From Clostridium sp. 27_14 (GTDB lineage Bacteria; Bacillota; Clostridia; TANB77; CAG-508), in assembly GCA_001916035.1 (NCBI GenBank), contig MNRQ01000020.1:1-64000 (forward strand): a DNA stretch of 64,000 nucleotides, in the 5' to 3' direction. The notes beneath the pieces were generated by a model that was given only the letters and a program-made list of their open reading frames with translations, made no database searches and was not told where the DNA came from. Position numbers and translations under genes: made by a program. This document shows, piece by piece, positions 27,642 to 37,602 of this stretch (within the stretch, counting starts at the first letter, position 1; every line of letters starts with the position of its first letter).

Positions 27642-28938
27642 TTATTGTTTTTTAGATTTTTCTTTTTGTTCTAATTTTTGCGGATTTATTTTTAGTTTAT
27701 CATTTTCACCAGGCACATAATATTTTTTATCTTTTATTTTCTCAGGTAAATATTGTTGTTCTACATAATTTCCAGGATAATCATGTGGATATAAATATCC
27801 CTGACCATATCCTAATTTTTCCATACCTTCTATTGGAGCATTCCTTATATACATAGGTATTTCTCCAGTATCACTATTTTTTACATCATCTAATGCATTA
27901 TTTATTCCCATATAAGTTGAATTTGATTTTGGAGAATTAGCAACATAAACTGCTGCTTCCGCCAATATTATTCTTGCTTCTGGCATTCCTACTAGATGTA
28001 CTGCTTGCATTGCACTATTAGCAACTACTAAAGCATCTGGATTAGCTAACCCAACATCTTCTGAAGCACATATCATAATCCTTCTTGCTAAAAACATTGG
28101 ATCTTCACCACCATCAATTGCTCTTGCCAAATAGAATAACACTGCATCAGGATCAGAACCTCTCATAGATTTTATAAAAGCACTTATATTATCATAATGT
28201 GAATCTCCTTTTTTATCAAAAATCGCTTTTCTTTCTTGAATACTATTTTTTATATCGTCTTCAGTAATATGTATATATCCATCAGCTTGCATCTTTGTAG
28301 TTAACACTGCTACTTCTAGTCCATTTAAAGCTGTACGTACATCCCCATTACTAATTAAAGCTAGTTTTTTTAATAACTCATCATCTATTTTTACATTATA
28401 TTCTCCGCAAACCTTCTTTACTTTTCAATGCATTTTTTAAAATTGTATATATATTTTCTATAGTTAATGGCTCTAATTTAATTACCATAGATCTTGATAT
28501 TAAAGCCTTATTTACTTCAAAATACGGATTTTCTGTTGTTGCACCTATTAATATTATTGTTCCATTTTCTACATAAGGCAATAAAGCATCTTGTTGTAAT
28601 TTATTGAATCTATGAATTTCATCAATAAATAAAATACTTTTTCCTGCTGGATTTAACATAAAATTTTTTGTTTCTTCTATTACTCTCTTTATATCTGAAA
28701 CACCTGCTGATACGGCATTTATTTTATAAAACTTATATTTCGTTGTTTCACTTATAACTCTTGCTAAAGATGTTTTTCCACAACCAGGAGGACCAAATAA
28801 AATAATACTTGACAACCTATCTGCCTTTATTGTTCTATATAAAATCTTGCCTTTTCCTATTACATGTTCTTGTCCAACATATTCTTCCAAAGATTTTGGT
28901 CTTACCCTATATGCCAATGGTTCATTTTGGTTTACCAT
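27642..28938 (-). CDS. rarA: RarA/MgsA replication-associated AAA+ ATPase, joined by a +1 shift at CGG
   Basis: RarA is a clamp-loader-like AAA+ tetramer acting at stalled forks. Frame 1 contains YRVRPKSLEEYVGQEH, the P-loop LFGPPGCGKTSLA, Walker B ILFIDEIHRF and the sensor IGATTENPYF. It ends after LKSKEGL. The continuation EYNVKIDDELLKKLALIS is in the next frame, followed by the C-terminal domain (DPDAVLFYLARAIDGGEDP). The family reads GLG-Y-V here. The break is at TTG-CGG-AGA (CGG = complement of 28405-28407). Skipping C gives Gly178 and 431 residues in total, a normal length. The start is set at the ATG 28936-28938, downstream of the ruvA stop; nearby ATGs at 28950 and 28959 are possible. 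Confidence 0.9.
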
Positions 28939-28960
28939 CTTTACATTCATTCCTTCCATT

Positions 28961-29563
28961 TCAATTAGCCAACATTCCAAGTCCTTTTCTTATCAAATCT
29001 TCTGTTGATAAATCTTTTTTATCTAATTTCATAAATACTTTTTCTATTTCTTTTTTATTATACCCTAACACTTGTAAAGCTGAAATTGCTTCATCAACTT
29101 TGTTACTATCTACTACAGCTTCTTTAACTTTTAAATTCTTTGTTTTTGTAACTGCATTCTCTTTTTTCATTTTATCCTTAAGCTCTAAAATTATTCTTTG
29201 TGCAGATTTTGCACCTATTCCAGGTATTTTAGTTAAATAAGAAACATCATCTGAAATAACCGCTATTGCAAATTCTGAAGGTTCTGTCACTGCAATTATT
29301 GTTAAAGCCGTTTTAGCTCCTACACCACTTACAGATAATATTAATTCAAACATTCTTAATTCTTCATTTGTATTAAATCCAAATATACTTATATCATCTT
29401 CTCTAACTCTGTAATATGTATATACTTTTACTTTATCACCTATATTGCCTAATTTTTCCATTCCTATTGCAGACATATACACTTTATAGCCTAATCCTCC
29501 TACATCTATTACAACATAATCTGTCATTTTTATTTCTAAAGTTCCTTTTATATATGCTAACAT
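28961..29563 (-). CDS. ruvA: Holliday junction branch migration protein RuvA
   Basis: RuvA binds Holliday junctions and recruits the RuvB motor. The 200-residue protein begins MLAYIKGTLEIKMTDYVVID, has paired helix-hairpin-helix motifs (ILSVSGVGAKTALTII, KIPGIGAKSAQRII) and a small C-terminal RuvB-binding domain (AISALQVLGYNKKEIEKV). ruvB is not adjacent; rarA follows instead. Confidence 0.95.
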   Translation of the reverse strand: MLAYIKGTLEIKMTDYVVIDVGGLGYKVYMSAIGMEKLGNIGDKVKVYTYYRVREDDISIFGFNTNEELRMFELILSVSGVGAKTALTIIAVTEPSEFAIAVISDDVSYLTKIPGIGAKSAQRIILELKDKMKKENAVTKTKNLKVKEAVVDSNKVDEAISALQVLGYNKKEIEKVFMKLDKKDLSTEDLIRKGLGMLAN

Positions 29564-29606
29564 TTTTCACCTTATCCTTTTCTTTTTTTATTAACATTTT
29601 TTATCA

Positions 29607-30161
29607 CTATATATTATAAAAATATGTAGACTCCAAATCTGCTTCATGCACTAATAAAGCTAGTGGATATTTTTTATAAGCCAATCCAATTGTTGTATAT
29701 TGTTCCTTTGGTTCTGTAAATCCCATGTGCCATCTTATACAATATTTTTCCTCTGGTGTTAATTTCATATATTCTGTTATCATCATTACTGATTTTTCCC
29801 CATGTCCATAAGGTATTGTATCATCTATAGCATAATATGGTACTTTTTCCCATACACCTAAAGCATTTTTTGCATTTCTATAATCAACTTTATAAAAATT
29901 TGCCTTACACAAATCATGTAATAAAGCTATTATTATCAATGATTCTTCGGAAACTTGTAATGGTTCCATATTTGTTTCAACTTTATGCTTTAATATTTCA
30001 TATACCTTTAAACTATGTTCAACAAGTCCACCTTCATAATTTCCATGAAATCTTGTACTTGCTGGTGCTTTAAAAAAATCTGTTTTTTCTATAAAATCTA
30101 TTAAATCATTTATTCCTTCTCTATTTACTGTTTTTAATAGTTCTAAAAATTTTTCCTTCAT
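29607..30161 (-). CDS. HD-domain phosphohydrolase
   Basis: A 184-residue protein with the metal-binding HD signature: GLVEHSLKVYE, IALLHDLCKANF, a further GHGEKS and WHMG, and LVHEADLEST. This order fits HD-superfamily hydrolases found in Clostridia and phages. The substrate is not predictable. It lies between ruvA and a pseudopilin gene on the same strand. Confidence 0.8.
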   Translation of the reverse strand: MKEKFLELLKTVNREGINDLIDFIEKTDFFKAPASTRFHGNYEGGLVEHSLKVYEILKHKVETNMEPLQVSEESLIIIALLHDLCKANFYKVDYRNAKNALGVWEKVPYYAIDDTIPYGHGEKSVMMITEYMKLTPEEKYCIRWHMGFTEPKEQYTTIGLAYKKYPLALLVHEADLESTYFYNI

Positions 30162-30188
30162 TTTAAAAAATCATTCCTTCCCAAATTG

Positions 30189-30941
30189 CTAATTTACTGT
30201 AATAGTTTTTGTTCCTAAATCAACTTCGTCACCAAATCCAACCTTTATTTGATATGTTCCTGCACTTGTAACATAAAAACTCAAATCATTTGCCTCATGC
30301 CATGTTGATTCACTTTGTAATTTATATTTAATTTGCCAGTTTGAAACATATTTTTCATGATTTACTTTGATTGTTATTTTATATTGCGAATTTTCTTTTG
30401 TACTAGTAACTGTAAAACTACCTGTTGAAGAAATCTGATTATTATATGTAACATTATACAAAGAATTTTGCATTTGTTCTAACATATAATAATCGACATC
30501 TTGATAGCTATACTTTTTATCAGCAACTACTATTCTTTCACTTAAATTCACAATATAATCCCTTTTCACATTTTCTATTCCTAATTCTTGTTTTATATAG
30601 TCTTGTGTGCATAAACGAAAACCATTTTTTATTGCTTCTAATTTTGTTGTATCATTTCCTGCCTTCTTTTTTAATTGTTCTTCTACTTCTGTTGTATTTA
30701 AGATTTCCTGCTCATTTGTACCTATATCTGTTCCTAATGTTTTATTTTCTTCTTCATAAATATCTCCTATTTCATTTATCTTTGCTTGCATTACTTTTAA
30801 TTCAGTTTGCAATTCAGTGTATTTTGCACTTCGTATACTACCAACTCCTGTTGTTACTGATATACCAGATATTATTGATAAAACTATAACTGCAATTACT
30901 AAACTTAGTAATGTTACACCCTTTTCATTTTTCATCTTCAT
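30189..30941 (-). CDS. Type IV pilin/pseudopilin-like secreted protein
   Basis: The N-terminus has a prepilin peptidase type leader and hydrophobic helix (NEKGVTLLSLVIAVIVLSII). The residue at mature position 5 is Ser instead of the usual Glu. The remaining about 215 residues form a charged helix and a beta-rich C-terminal region (SWHEANDLSFYVTSAGTYQIKV) that looks like an immunoglobulin-type fold. No pilus assembly genes are adjacent. Role unknown. Confidence 0.7.
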   Translation of the reverse strand: MKMKNEKGVTLLSLVIAVIVLSIISGISVTTGVGSIRSAKYTELQTELKVMQAKINEIGDIYEEENKTLGTDIGTNEQEILNTTEVEEQLKKKAGNDTTKLEAIKNGFRLCTQDYIKQELGIENVKRDYIVNLSERIVVADKKYSYQDVDYYMLEQMQNSLYNVTYNNQISSTGSFTVTSTKENSQYKITIKVNHEKYVSNWQIKYKLQSESTWHEANDLSFYVTSAGTYQIKVGFGDEVDLGTKTITVN

Positions 30942-31062
30942 TTGTTTTCGTATGACATTACTCAGTCATACTCTCCTTTCTTTCACTTTTTCATGTCCTA
31001 ATTTTACTATATAATTTTTGAAATTGCAAGGTTTTTATTATAAACAATTACATTAAAATTTA

Positions 31063-31091
31063 TTGACTATTTAGCAAATTTGAGGTATTAT
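31063..31091 (+). promoter_or_regulatory. Promoter of clpE-like gene
   Basis: TTGACT (31063-31068), 17-base spacer, TATTAT (31086-31091). No CtsR-type GTCAAA tandem operator is seen around it. Confidence 0.65.
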
Positions 31092-31133
31092 ATATATACT
31101 TAAATTTTATAAAGAAATGAGGAAAACAAAACT

Positions 31134-33524
31134 ATGTTATGTTCAAAATGTAATAAAAATCCTGCCATCTTATTTTTTGAAAAAAGCGATGAAAAAGGAA
31201 ACAATAAAAAACTTGAAGGATTATGCTATAATTGTGCAAAAAAACAAGGAATTGATCCTTTAGAAACTTTATATAGGCAAAATGATGTATTAGCACATGA
31301 CCCTGTAAGTATGGAAGAAATGAAAAAACAATTTGAAAATATTTTCAAAGATTTTGCTGAAAATATATCATTAGATGACATCAACAAAATTGACGGAGCC
31401 TTCACATTTGGCACAGACAACATAGACGAAGAAGATTTAGATGATAGTGAAAAGCCACATATTGCAGGAGCCGCCATTCCTTTAGGTAGTATATTTTCAA
31501 GTCTTCTTAATGGAGACGATGATCCAAACTTAGAATCTCAAGAAGAACTTGCATCACAAAGTAATTCAAGAAAAAAAATAAAAGTTGAAAAAAAGAAAAA
31601 TCAAAAACAAAACAAAAAGAAAAAATATCTTGATACCTATGGAACTAACCTAACAAATAAAGCCAAAAATGGTGAGCTTGATATGGTTATAGGTAGAGAC
31701 AAAGAAATACAAAGAATAATACAAATTTTAAATAGACGTTCTAAAAATAACCCATGCCTAATTGGTGAACCTGGTGTTGGTAAAACAGCTATTGCTCAAG
31801 GTTTAGCAATAAAAATAGCAAATCAAAATGTACCTGCAAAACTATTAAACAAAGAAGTATATTTATTAGACATGACTTCTGTTATAGCTGGTACACAATT
31901 TAGAGGTCAATTCGAATCTCGTATGAAAGGCATTATAGATGAATGTAAACAATATGGAAATATAATTCTAGTAATAGATGAAATACACAATATAATAGGT
32001 GCAGGTGATGGCGAACATTCTATGAATGCAGCAAACATTTTAAAACCAGCACTTTCTAATGGAGAAATTCAACTAATAGGAACAACTACTCTAAAAGAAT
32101 ATCGTAAATATATAGAAAAAGATTCTGCACTAGAACGTCGTTTTCAACAAGTTTTAATAGAAGAACCAAACACTGATGACTCTATAAAAATCCTAGAAGG
32201 AATCAAAAAATATTATGAAGAATACCATAAAGTAAAAATTTCTAATGATGTAATAAAACAAGCAGTTATAATGTCAGAAAAATACATTCATGATAGATTT
32301 TTGCCAGACAAAGCAATTGATATTTTAGATGAAGCATGTTCTCGCATCAATTTAGAAAATAAAGACTTATACAAATTAGAAATGCTAAAAAAAGAATTAT
32401 CAGAAGTTCAAGCAGAAAAAGAAGAAGTAATTGCTGCTGATTCCACAGAAGACTACCAAAAAGCAGCTGATTTAAAAACACGTGAATGTCAATTAATCGA
32501 AAAAATAGATGACTTAAACAAAAAAATGAAACTAAAAAACTTAACAGTACAAGATATCGCCACAGTTATAGAAAGCTGGACAAAAATCCCAGTTAAAAAA
32601 ATAACTGAAGAAGAAACTCAAAAACTATTAAATTTAGAAACAAACTTGCATAAAAGAGTTATTGGTCAAGATCAAGCCGTTAGTGTTGTATCAAGAGCAA
32701 TCCGCAGAAATCGTGCTGGATTACAAAGTACAAAAAGACCACCTTCTTTTATATTTGTTGGACCTACTGGTGTTGGTAAAACGGAATTAGCAAAAAGCCT
32801 TGCTTTCGAAATGTTTGGAAAAGAAGATTCTATGATTAGAATAGATATGTCTGAATACATGGAAAGTCACTCTACAGCTAAATTAATAGGTGCACCTCCA
32901 GGATATGTTGGATATGATGATGCAGGACAATTAACTGAAAAAGTTAAAAGAAAACCTTATTCAATTATTCTATTAGATGAAATTGAAAAAGCCCATCCAG
33001 ATGTATTCAATCTTTTACTACAAGTTTTAGATGATGGAAAACTAACAGACAGTCAAGGAAATACTGTAAGTTTCGCAAATACTGTTATAATAATGACTTC
33101 AAATGCAGGCTCTAATTTAAATACTAATTCTATCGGATTTGGAAAACAAACTATTGATAAAGGAAAAATCGAAGATACTCTAAAATCTACTTTCAGACCT
33201 GAATTTCTAAACAGAATTGATGAAATAGTTGTTTTCGATTCTCTAACTGAAAACGAATTAATTCAAATTGTCGATTTAATGCTAAAAGATACTCAAAAAG
33301 CACTAAAAGAAAAAGACATGAACTTAATTGTATCTGATACAGCAAAACATTTCATTTTAGAAAAAGGTACAAATATCAAATTTGGAGCAAGACCTTTAAG
33401 AAGAGCTATACAACGTTATATTGAAGATGAAATATCAGAAAAAATTCTAAGAGGTGAATTTTCAAATGGTCAAACAATTAATGTTGATTTTATAGATGAT
33501 CATTTAACTTTTGAAGCAAAATAA
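31134..33524 (+). CDS. ClpE-like AAA+ unfoldase with N-terminal zinc finger
   Basis: A 796-residue Clp ATPase. It begins with a McsA/ClpE-type zinc finger (CSKCNKNPAI, CYNCAKK), then a low-complexity acidic/lysine-rich linker instead of the double ClpN repeat. Two AAA+ modules follow, with P-loops GEPGVGKT and GPTGVGKTELA, an intervening UVR/M-like coiled coil, and the C-terminal D2-small domain (KFGARPLRRAIQRYIED). ClpE partners ClpP in degrading misfolded proteins. No clpP is adjacent. pgsA follows 34 bases downstream on the same strand. Confidence 0.88.
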   Translation: MLCSKCNKNPAILFFEKSDEKGNNKKLEGLCYNCAKKQGIDPLETLYRQNDVLAHDPVSMEEMKKQFENIFKDFAENISLDDINKIDGAFTFGTDNIDEEDLDDSEKPHIAGAAIPLGSIFSSLLNGDDDPNLESQEELASQSNSRKKIKVEKKKNQKQNKKKKYLDTYGTNLTNKAKNGELDMVIGRDKEIQRIIQILNRRSKNNPCLIGEPGVGKTAIAQGLAIKIANQNVPAKLLNKEVYLLDMTSVIAGTQFRGQFESRMKGIIDECKQYGNIILVIDEIHNIIGAGDGEHSMNAANILKPALSNGEIQLIGTTTLKEYRKYIEKDSALERRFQQVLIEEPNTDDSIKILEGIKKYYEEYHKVKISNDVIKQAVIMSEKYIHDRFLPDKAIDILDEACSRINLENKDLYKLEMLKKELSEVQAEKEEVIAADSTEDYQKAADLKTRECQLIEKIDDLNKKMKLKNLTVQDIATVIESWTKIPVKKITEEETQKLLNLETNLHKRVIGQDQAVSVVSRAIRRNRAGLQSTKRPPSFIFVGPTGVGKTELAKSLAFEMFGKEDSMIRIDMSEYMESHSTAKLIGAPPGYVGYDDAGQLTEKVKRKPYSIILLDEIEKAHPDVFNLLLQVLDDGKLTDSQGNTVSFANTVIIMTSNAGSNLNTNSIGFGKQTIDKGKIEDTLKSTFRPEFLNRIDEIVVFDSLTENELIQIVDLMLKDTQKALKEKDMNLIVSDTAKHFILEKGTNIKFGARPLRRAIQRYIEDEISEKILRGEFSNGQTINVDFIDDHLTFEAK

Positions 33525-33558
33525 ATAATTTATAAAGTTTGAAAGGATGTAATTAAAC

Positions 33559-34173
33559 ATGCAAAAAAACATACCAAATATTCTAACTATTTTGAGGTTT
33601 ATCCTCATACCCGTTATTTTATATTTTATTTTTACAGGACATTATCTATTAGGTTTTATATTTTTTACAATCTCTGGAATTACTGATATTTTAGATGGTG
33701 CAATTGCAAGAAAATTTAACCTTATTACTAATTTTGGTAAATTAATGGACCCTTTAGCTGACAAACTTACTCAGATTTCTGTTTTAGCAACACTTGTTTT
33801 CCAAAAAATCATACCTTTTTGGATTCTTATAATTGTACTTTTAAAAGAACTTTTAATGATTATCGGAGCATCTTTCCTTTATGGTAAAGATGTAGTAGTA
33901 TACAGCAAATGGTTTGGAAAATTAGCTACTGTACTTTTCTATTTAGCAATTGTATGTTCTTTAATTATTAAAGAATTTGCTCTTACAGGAATCTGGCAAA
34001 ACTTAGACTTTATTCTTTATTGCATTGCTGTTATAGCAACTATATTCTCTTTTATTATGTATGTTAAATACTTATATAAAGACGGATTTATAAATAAAAG
34101 TGATTTAAAAAAAGAAAAACAACCAGTTATTATCAATAAGAAAAATACACAAAAAAAATCTAATACTAAATAA
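33559..34173 (+). CDS. pgsA: CDP-diacylglycerol--glycerol-3-phosphate 3-phosphatidyltransferase
   Basis: Membrane enzyme making phosphatidylglycerol phosphate. The CDP-alcohol phosphotransferase motif is complete: DILDGAIARKF, then GKLMDPLADK. Several membrane helices follow, and a lysine-rich tail extends past the usual end. It starts at an ATG after GAAAGGATG and is probably co-transcribed with the ClpE-like gene. 204 residues is normal. Confidence 0.93.
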   Translation: MQKNIPNILTILRFILIPVILYFIFTGHYLLGFIFFTISGITDILDGAIARKFNLITNFGKLMDPLADKLTQISVLATLVFQKIIPFWILIIVLLKELLMIIGASFLYGKDVVVYSKWFGKLATVLFYLAIVCSLIIKEFALTGIWQNLDFILYCIAVIATIFSFIMYVKYLYKDGFINKSDLKKEKQPVIINKKNTQKKSNTK

Positions 34174-34198
34174 ATATTTTTATACATTATTATTTATT

Positions 34199-34275
34199 TG
34201 TACGCGAAATTTGTTAAACCAAATTTCGCATTTTTAATATTATAGGAATGTTCATCGAACTTCCTATAATATTAA
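34199..34275. repeat. Dispersed intergenic repeat, partial copy (hairpins II and III)
   Basis: TGTACGCGAAATTTG / CAAATTTCGCA forms hairpin II, and AATATTATAGGAA / TTCCTATAATATT forms hairpin III, as in the fuller copies. It separates convergent pgsA and the BofC-like gene and probably works as a terminator for both. Confidence 0.65.
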
Positions 34276-34307
34276 ATCTAACAATACACACTAACCCAAT
34301 CTCTCTT

Positions 34308-34916
34308 TTACTCATAATCTTCTATTATCTGGCTCAAATTCTCCTTACCATAAACTTTTAAACCTTTTTCAATATCAATTTTATCTGTTTCTGTTAAATA
34401 TTCTATAGATATATCTGTTTTTTCAAATTCTTTTTCTTCCCCATTTTCATTTAACAAATTCACTACAACTTTACCATCCACATCTCTCAATATATAATGT
34501 TCTCCACACTCTCCACTCTCTGATTTCAAAAGTACAAGTTCATTAGAATCAAATTCTTTAACAGCCCAATCCGGATACAATTCATTTATATCCCTTTCAG
34601 TTTTATTAACCAAATCTTGAGTAATATTTTTATACTGTCTTGAAACATGTCCACATTTCTCATATTTAGTTTCATAAACCACACTTGCATTAGGAGATAA
34701 ACGTACACTTTCCTGACTACTAGCCTGAATATTCTCCTGCTCCAAACTATTCAACTCATTCCACTGTTCTGTACAATCATCTTCTATAATTTCAGCCAAA
34801 CTATCCATCTTTGCTTGCTCAGAACTATGATTATTTTTTTTATACATTTTACTACCAGCATAAATTGCACACACTACAACACTTAATCCAGCCAATACTA
34901 TAAAAAAATTTTTCAC
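34308..34916 (-). CDS. BofC C-terminal domain-like membrane protein
   Basis: It has one N-terminal membrane segment (FFIVLAGLSVVVCAIYAG), an acidic spacer, then a domain like the BofC C-terminal region (YETKYEKCGHVSRQYK, YPDWAVKEF, CGEHYILRDVDGKV). In Bacillus BofC restrains SpoIVB signalling in the forespore; in Clostridia such proteins are widespread without proven function. A GTG start at 34914-34916 follows AAAGGAAAGG; an ATG lies seven codons upstream. Confidence 0.7.
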   Translation of the reverse strand: MKNFFIVLAGLSVVVCAIYAGSKMYKKNNHSSEQAKMDSLAEIIEDDCTEQWNELNSLEQENIQASSQESVRLSPNASVVYETKYEKCGHVSRQYKNITQDLVNKTERDINELYPDWAVKEFDSNELVLLKSESGECGEHYILRDVDGKVVVNLLNENGEEKEFEKTDISIEYLTETDKIDIEKGLKVYGKENLSQIIEDYE

Positions 34917-34981
34917 CACTAACACCTTTCCTTTCATAAACAAAGAACTCTTAATTATATTTTATATATTAATAAAATTGC

Positions 34982-35092
34982 AGAACAAAAGCGGACATTA
35001 ATAACATTTGCACTTATTTAGACATTTTAAAGTCCGCGTCTTTGTTCGTGCGCGAAAATTTATGAAATAAATTTTCTGTGCATTGTTATTTT
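34982..35092. repeat. Dispersed intergenic repeat, copy with hairpins I and II
   Basis: It starts AGAACAAAAGCGGACATTAA. Hairpin I arms are GAACAAAAGCGGAC and GTCCGCGTCTTTGTTC, and hairpin II (GCGAAAATTTAT / ATAAATTTTC) follows. Nearly identical to the copy at 39198 over about 110 bases, in the same orientation. It lies downstream of comEC. Confidence 0.8.
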
Positions 35093-35123
35093 TGATTTAT
35101 ACTTTCAAATTTTAACATTTATT

Positions 35124-37577
35124 TTAGTATGTACTTATTTCAACTCTTTTATTCACATTTATCGTTATTTCACCAAATTCATCTGTCCTATATATTTTTA
35201 CATTCAAATCATTCAATTTTTTTATAGTCTCTTTTGAAGGATGTCCAAATTTATTATTTTTTCCAACACCAATTAAAGCATATTTCGGATTAACTGCATT
35301 CAAAAAATTAATATTTGTTGAAGTTTTAGAACCATGATGTGCTATTTTTAATACTGTTGAAGCCAAGTTTTTTCCATAAATTTGCAAAATTTTCTTTTCT
35401 GCTAGTTCTTCTATATCACCTGTAAACAACATCGAAAAATTTTTATATTTTAACTTAAATACCAAAGAATTATTATTTATAGAATTCTCTAAAATCTTGT
35501 TTTTAGAATTTGGCCACAAAACCTCTAAGCATAAATTCTTCTCTATATTTATGTTATTTCCTGCTTCAACAAATTTCACAGCTATCTTTTTGTTTTTTGC
35601 AAGTACAATAATCTTTTTATAATTATCACTTTCTTCATATTGTTTACCCATTATAACTGTTTTAATTTTTATCTTTTCCATCAAATAAATAATTCCATCA
35701 CAATGATCCAAATCTGTATGACTTATAATAACTACATCTATTTTTGTATACCCTCTATCTAAAACATAAGGTAACAATATATTTTTTCCAACATTAGAAT
35801 ATGCATTCCCTCCACCATCTATCAAAATAGATTTTCCATTTGGAGTAACTATAAATGTGCTATCACCTTGATTAACATCTATAAAATGAATACTTAAATC
35901 TTTAGGCACTATTTTAATAACAATTATAAAAATCATCAAAATAACACTCAATATTTTACTCACAATTTTCTTGTTATCAGAAAATCTATACTTTATATAA
36001 AACTTTAGCATTGCTATTATATTTCTAAATCTCTTTACAGTTGGGAGTATTTTAGGAGTTTTATACATATAAAAAACAGCAAAAAAACTAATTATAAAAA
36101 GAAAATAAAAAAATATTTGAATACAGTTTGGCGTTGCCACATATATACTTGAATATGGCAATTTTGAAACTTTTGATATAAAAATTAATATTCTTAAAAC
36201 TATTTGTAAAATTAATGAAAATATTTTTGTGAATTTGATATTAAAGATAATACTTATTAAAAATATAAAACAAAAAATCATTATTGGACCTATTATAAAT
36301 CCTATAATAACATTACTTAGAATAAAATATACATTTATTATATTAAAATGTACCAAACTGATTGGTAATATTACTAATTGTGCTGAAATTGTTACAGATA
36401 AAATATCAACTATTCTTTTTGAATTTATAACTTTTTCTAAAAAATTTTTTGAAATAAAATTTTGAAATAAAACTATTCCTAATGTTCCTCCAAATGAAAA
36501 CTGAAAACTTAAATCTAATATTATATATGGATTTCTAATTAGTATTAATAACACAGCAATTGATAAACTTGTTAATATATCATTACATTTATAAAATATT
36601 TTTGAGCATATTAATATTATCCCCATAATTCCAGCCCTTACAATTGAAGCCGAAAATCCAGTTAAAAACATATATAACACTATTAAAATTATTGACATAT
36701 AATATGATTGTCTTTTTCCTAAAATTTTTCCGAACACATACGTAGAAAATAAAATCAAATATGACATATGCATTCCAGAAACAGCTAAAACATGAGACAT
36801 ATTAGCATTTCTAAAATCTTCCTTTACATCATCTGATATTCCCGAAGTATCACCAAACATTAAACCTATAAAAACACTTGATATTTCATTAGGCAATAAT
36901 GTATTTGCTTTTTCCTTCAAAATTTCAAATAAACTTATACTCCTACATTCCAAATACTCTATTGGTGTTATTATTTTATTTTCAATTATCTTTACATTTG
37001 TTAATTTAAAATTGCCTATTATCCCTTTAGTTTTTAAATACAATTTATAATCAAAACCTTTATAATTTCTTCTACTTGCCGGTTCTTCAAATTTACCCTC
37101 TAATTTTATTATATCCCCATATTTCATTGTAATTTTGTTATTACTTTTCTGATATACATATATATTTTTTTTATTAAACTTATATTCATTTCCATTTTGT
37201 ATAATTGATTGTATTTTTACTTTATATATTTTACCATATTCATTTGATTTTTTTTCTCTCTCAACCTTACCTATCAACATTACATTTTCCACTTTTAATA
37301 ATTTATCTTGAACATTTTCATACTCTTTTTCATTAAAATATATAACTCCACTTCCTATCACTGCTGAAATTGTTAAAATTAATATGGTTTTATGATTAAT
37401 ATATAATCGTATATATCTACTATATCTTTTTAACCTTCTCATCTTATTTTCATTAAATTTCAATAAGATTATTATAGCAATAAATATCAAAAAAAGAACT
37501 ATACCTATCTGTAAGTATAGTCCCCCTAATATACCTATTATATAACCTATTGCTACAATTAAAATCGGTCTTTTCAA
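35124..37577 (-). CDS. comEC: ComEC/Rec2 DNA uptake channel
   Basis: An 817-residue inner-membrane protein for transformation. It has N-terminal helices, a soluble OB-like segment, the Competence domain (VLAVSGMHMSYLILF) with multiple membrane helices, and a C-terminal metallo-beta-lactamase domain with VIISHTDLDHCDG and IAHHGSKTSTN. The length and order are standard. With dprA and comM it supports competence capacity. comEA is not adjacent. Confidence 0.93.
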   Translation of the reverse strand: MKRPILIVAIGYIIGILGGLYLQIGIVLFLIFIAIIILLKFNENKMRRLKRYSRYIRLYINHKTILILTISAVIGSGVIYFNEKEYENVQDKLLKVENVMLIGKVEREKKSNEYGKIYKVKIQSIIQNGNEYKFNKKNIYVYQKSNNKITMKYGDIIKLEGKFEEPASRRNYKGFDYKLYLKTKGIIGNFKLTNVKIIENKIITPIEYLECRSISLFEILKEKANTLLPNEISSVFIGLMFGDTSGISDDVKEDFRNANMSHVLAVSGMHMSYLILFSTYVFGKILGKRQSYYMSIILIVLYMFLTGFSASIVRAGIMGIILICSKIFYKCNDILTSLSIAVLLILIRNPYIILDLSFQFSFGGTLGIVLFQNFISKNFLEKVINSKRIVDILSVTISAQLVILPISLVHFNIINVYFILSNVIIGFIIGPIMIFCFIFLISIIFNIKFTKIFSLILQIVLRILIFISKVSKLPYSSIYVATPNCIQIFFYFLFIISFFAVFYMYKTPKILPTVKRFRNIIAMLKFYIKYRFSDNKKIVSKILSVILMIFIIVIKIVPKDLSIHFIDVNQGDSTFIVTPNGKSILIDGGGNAYSNVGKNILLPYVLDRGYTKIDVVIISHTDLDHCDGIIYLMEKIKIKTVIMGKQYEESDNYKKIIVLAKNKKIAVKFVEAGNNINIEKNLCLEVLWPNSKNKILENSINNNSLVFKLKYKNFSMLFTGDIEELAEKKILQIYGKNLASTVLKIAHHGSKTSTNINFLNAVNPKYALIGVGKNNKFGHPSKETIKKLNDLNVKIYRTDEFGEITINVNKRVEISTY

Positions 37578-37602
37578 TGAAAAATTCCTCCTCTAATTAT
37601 AA

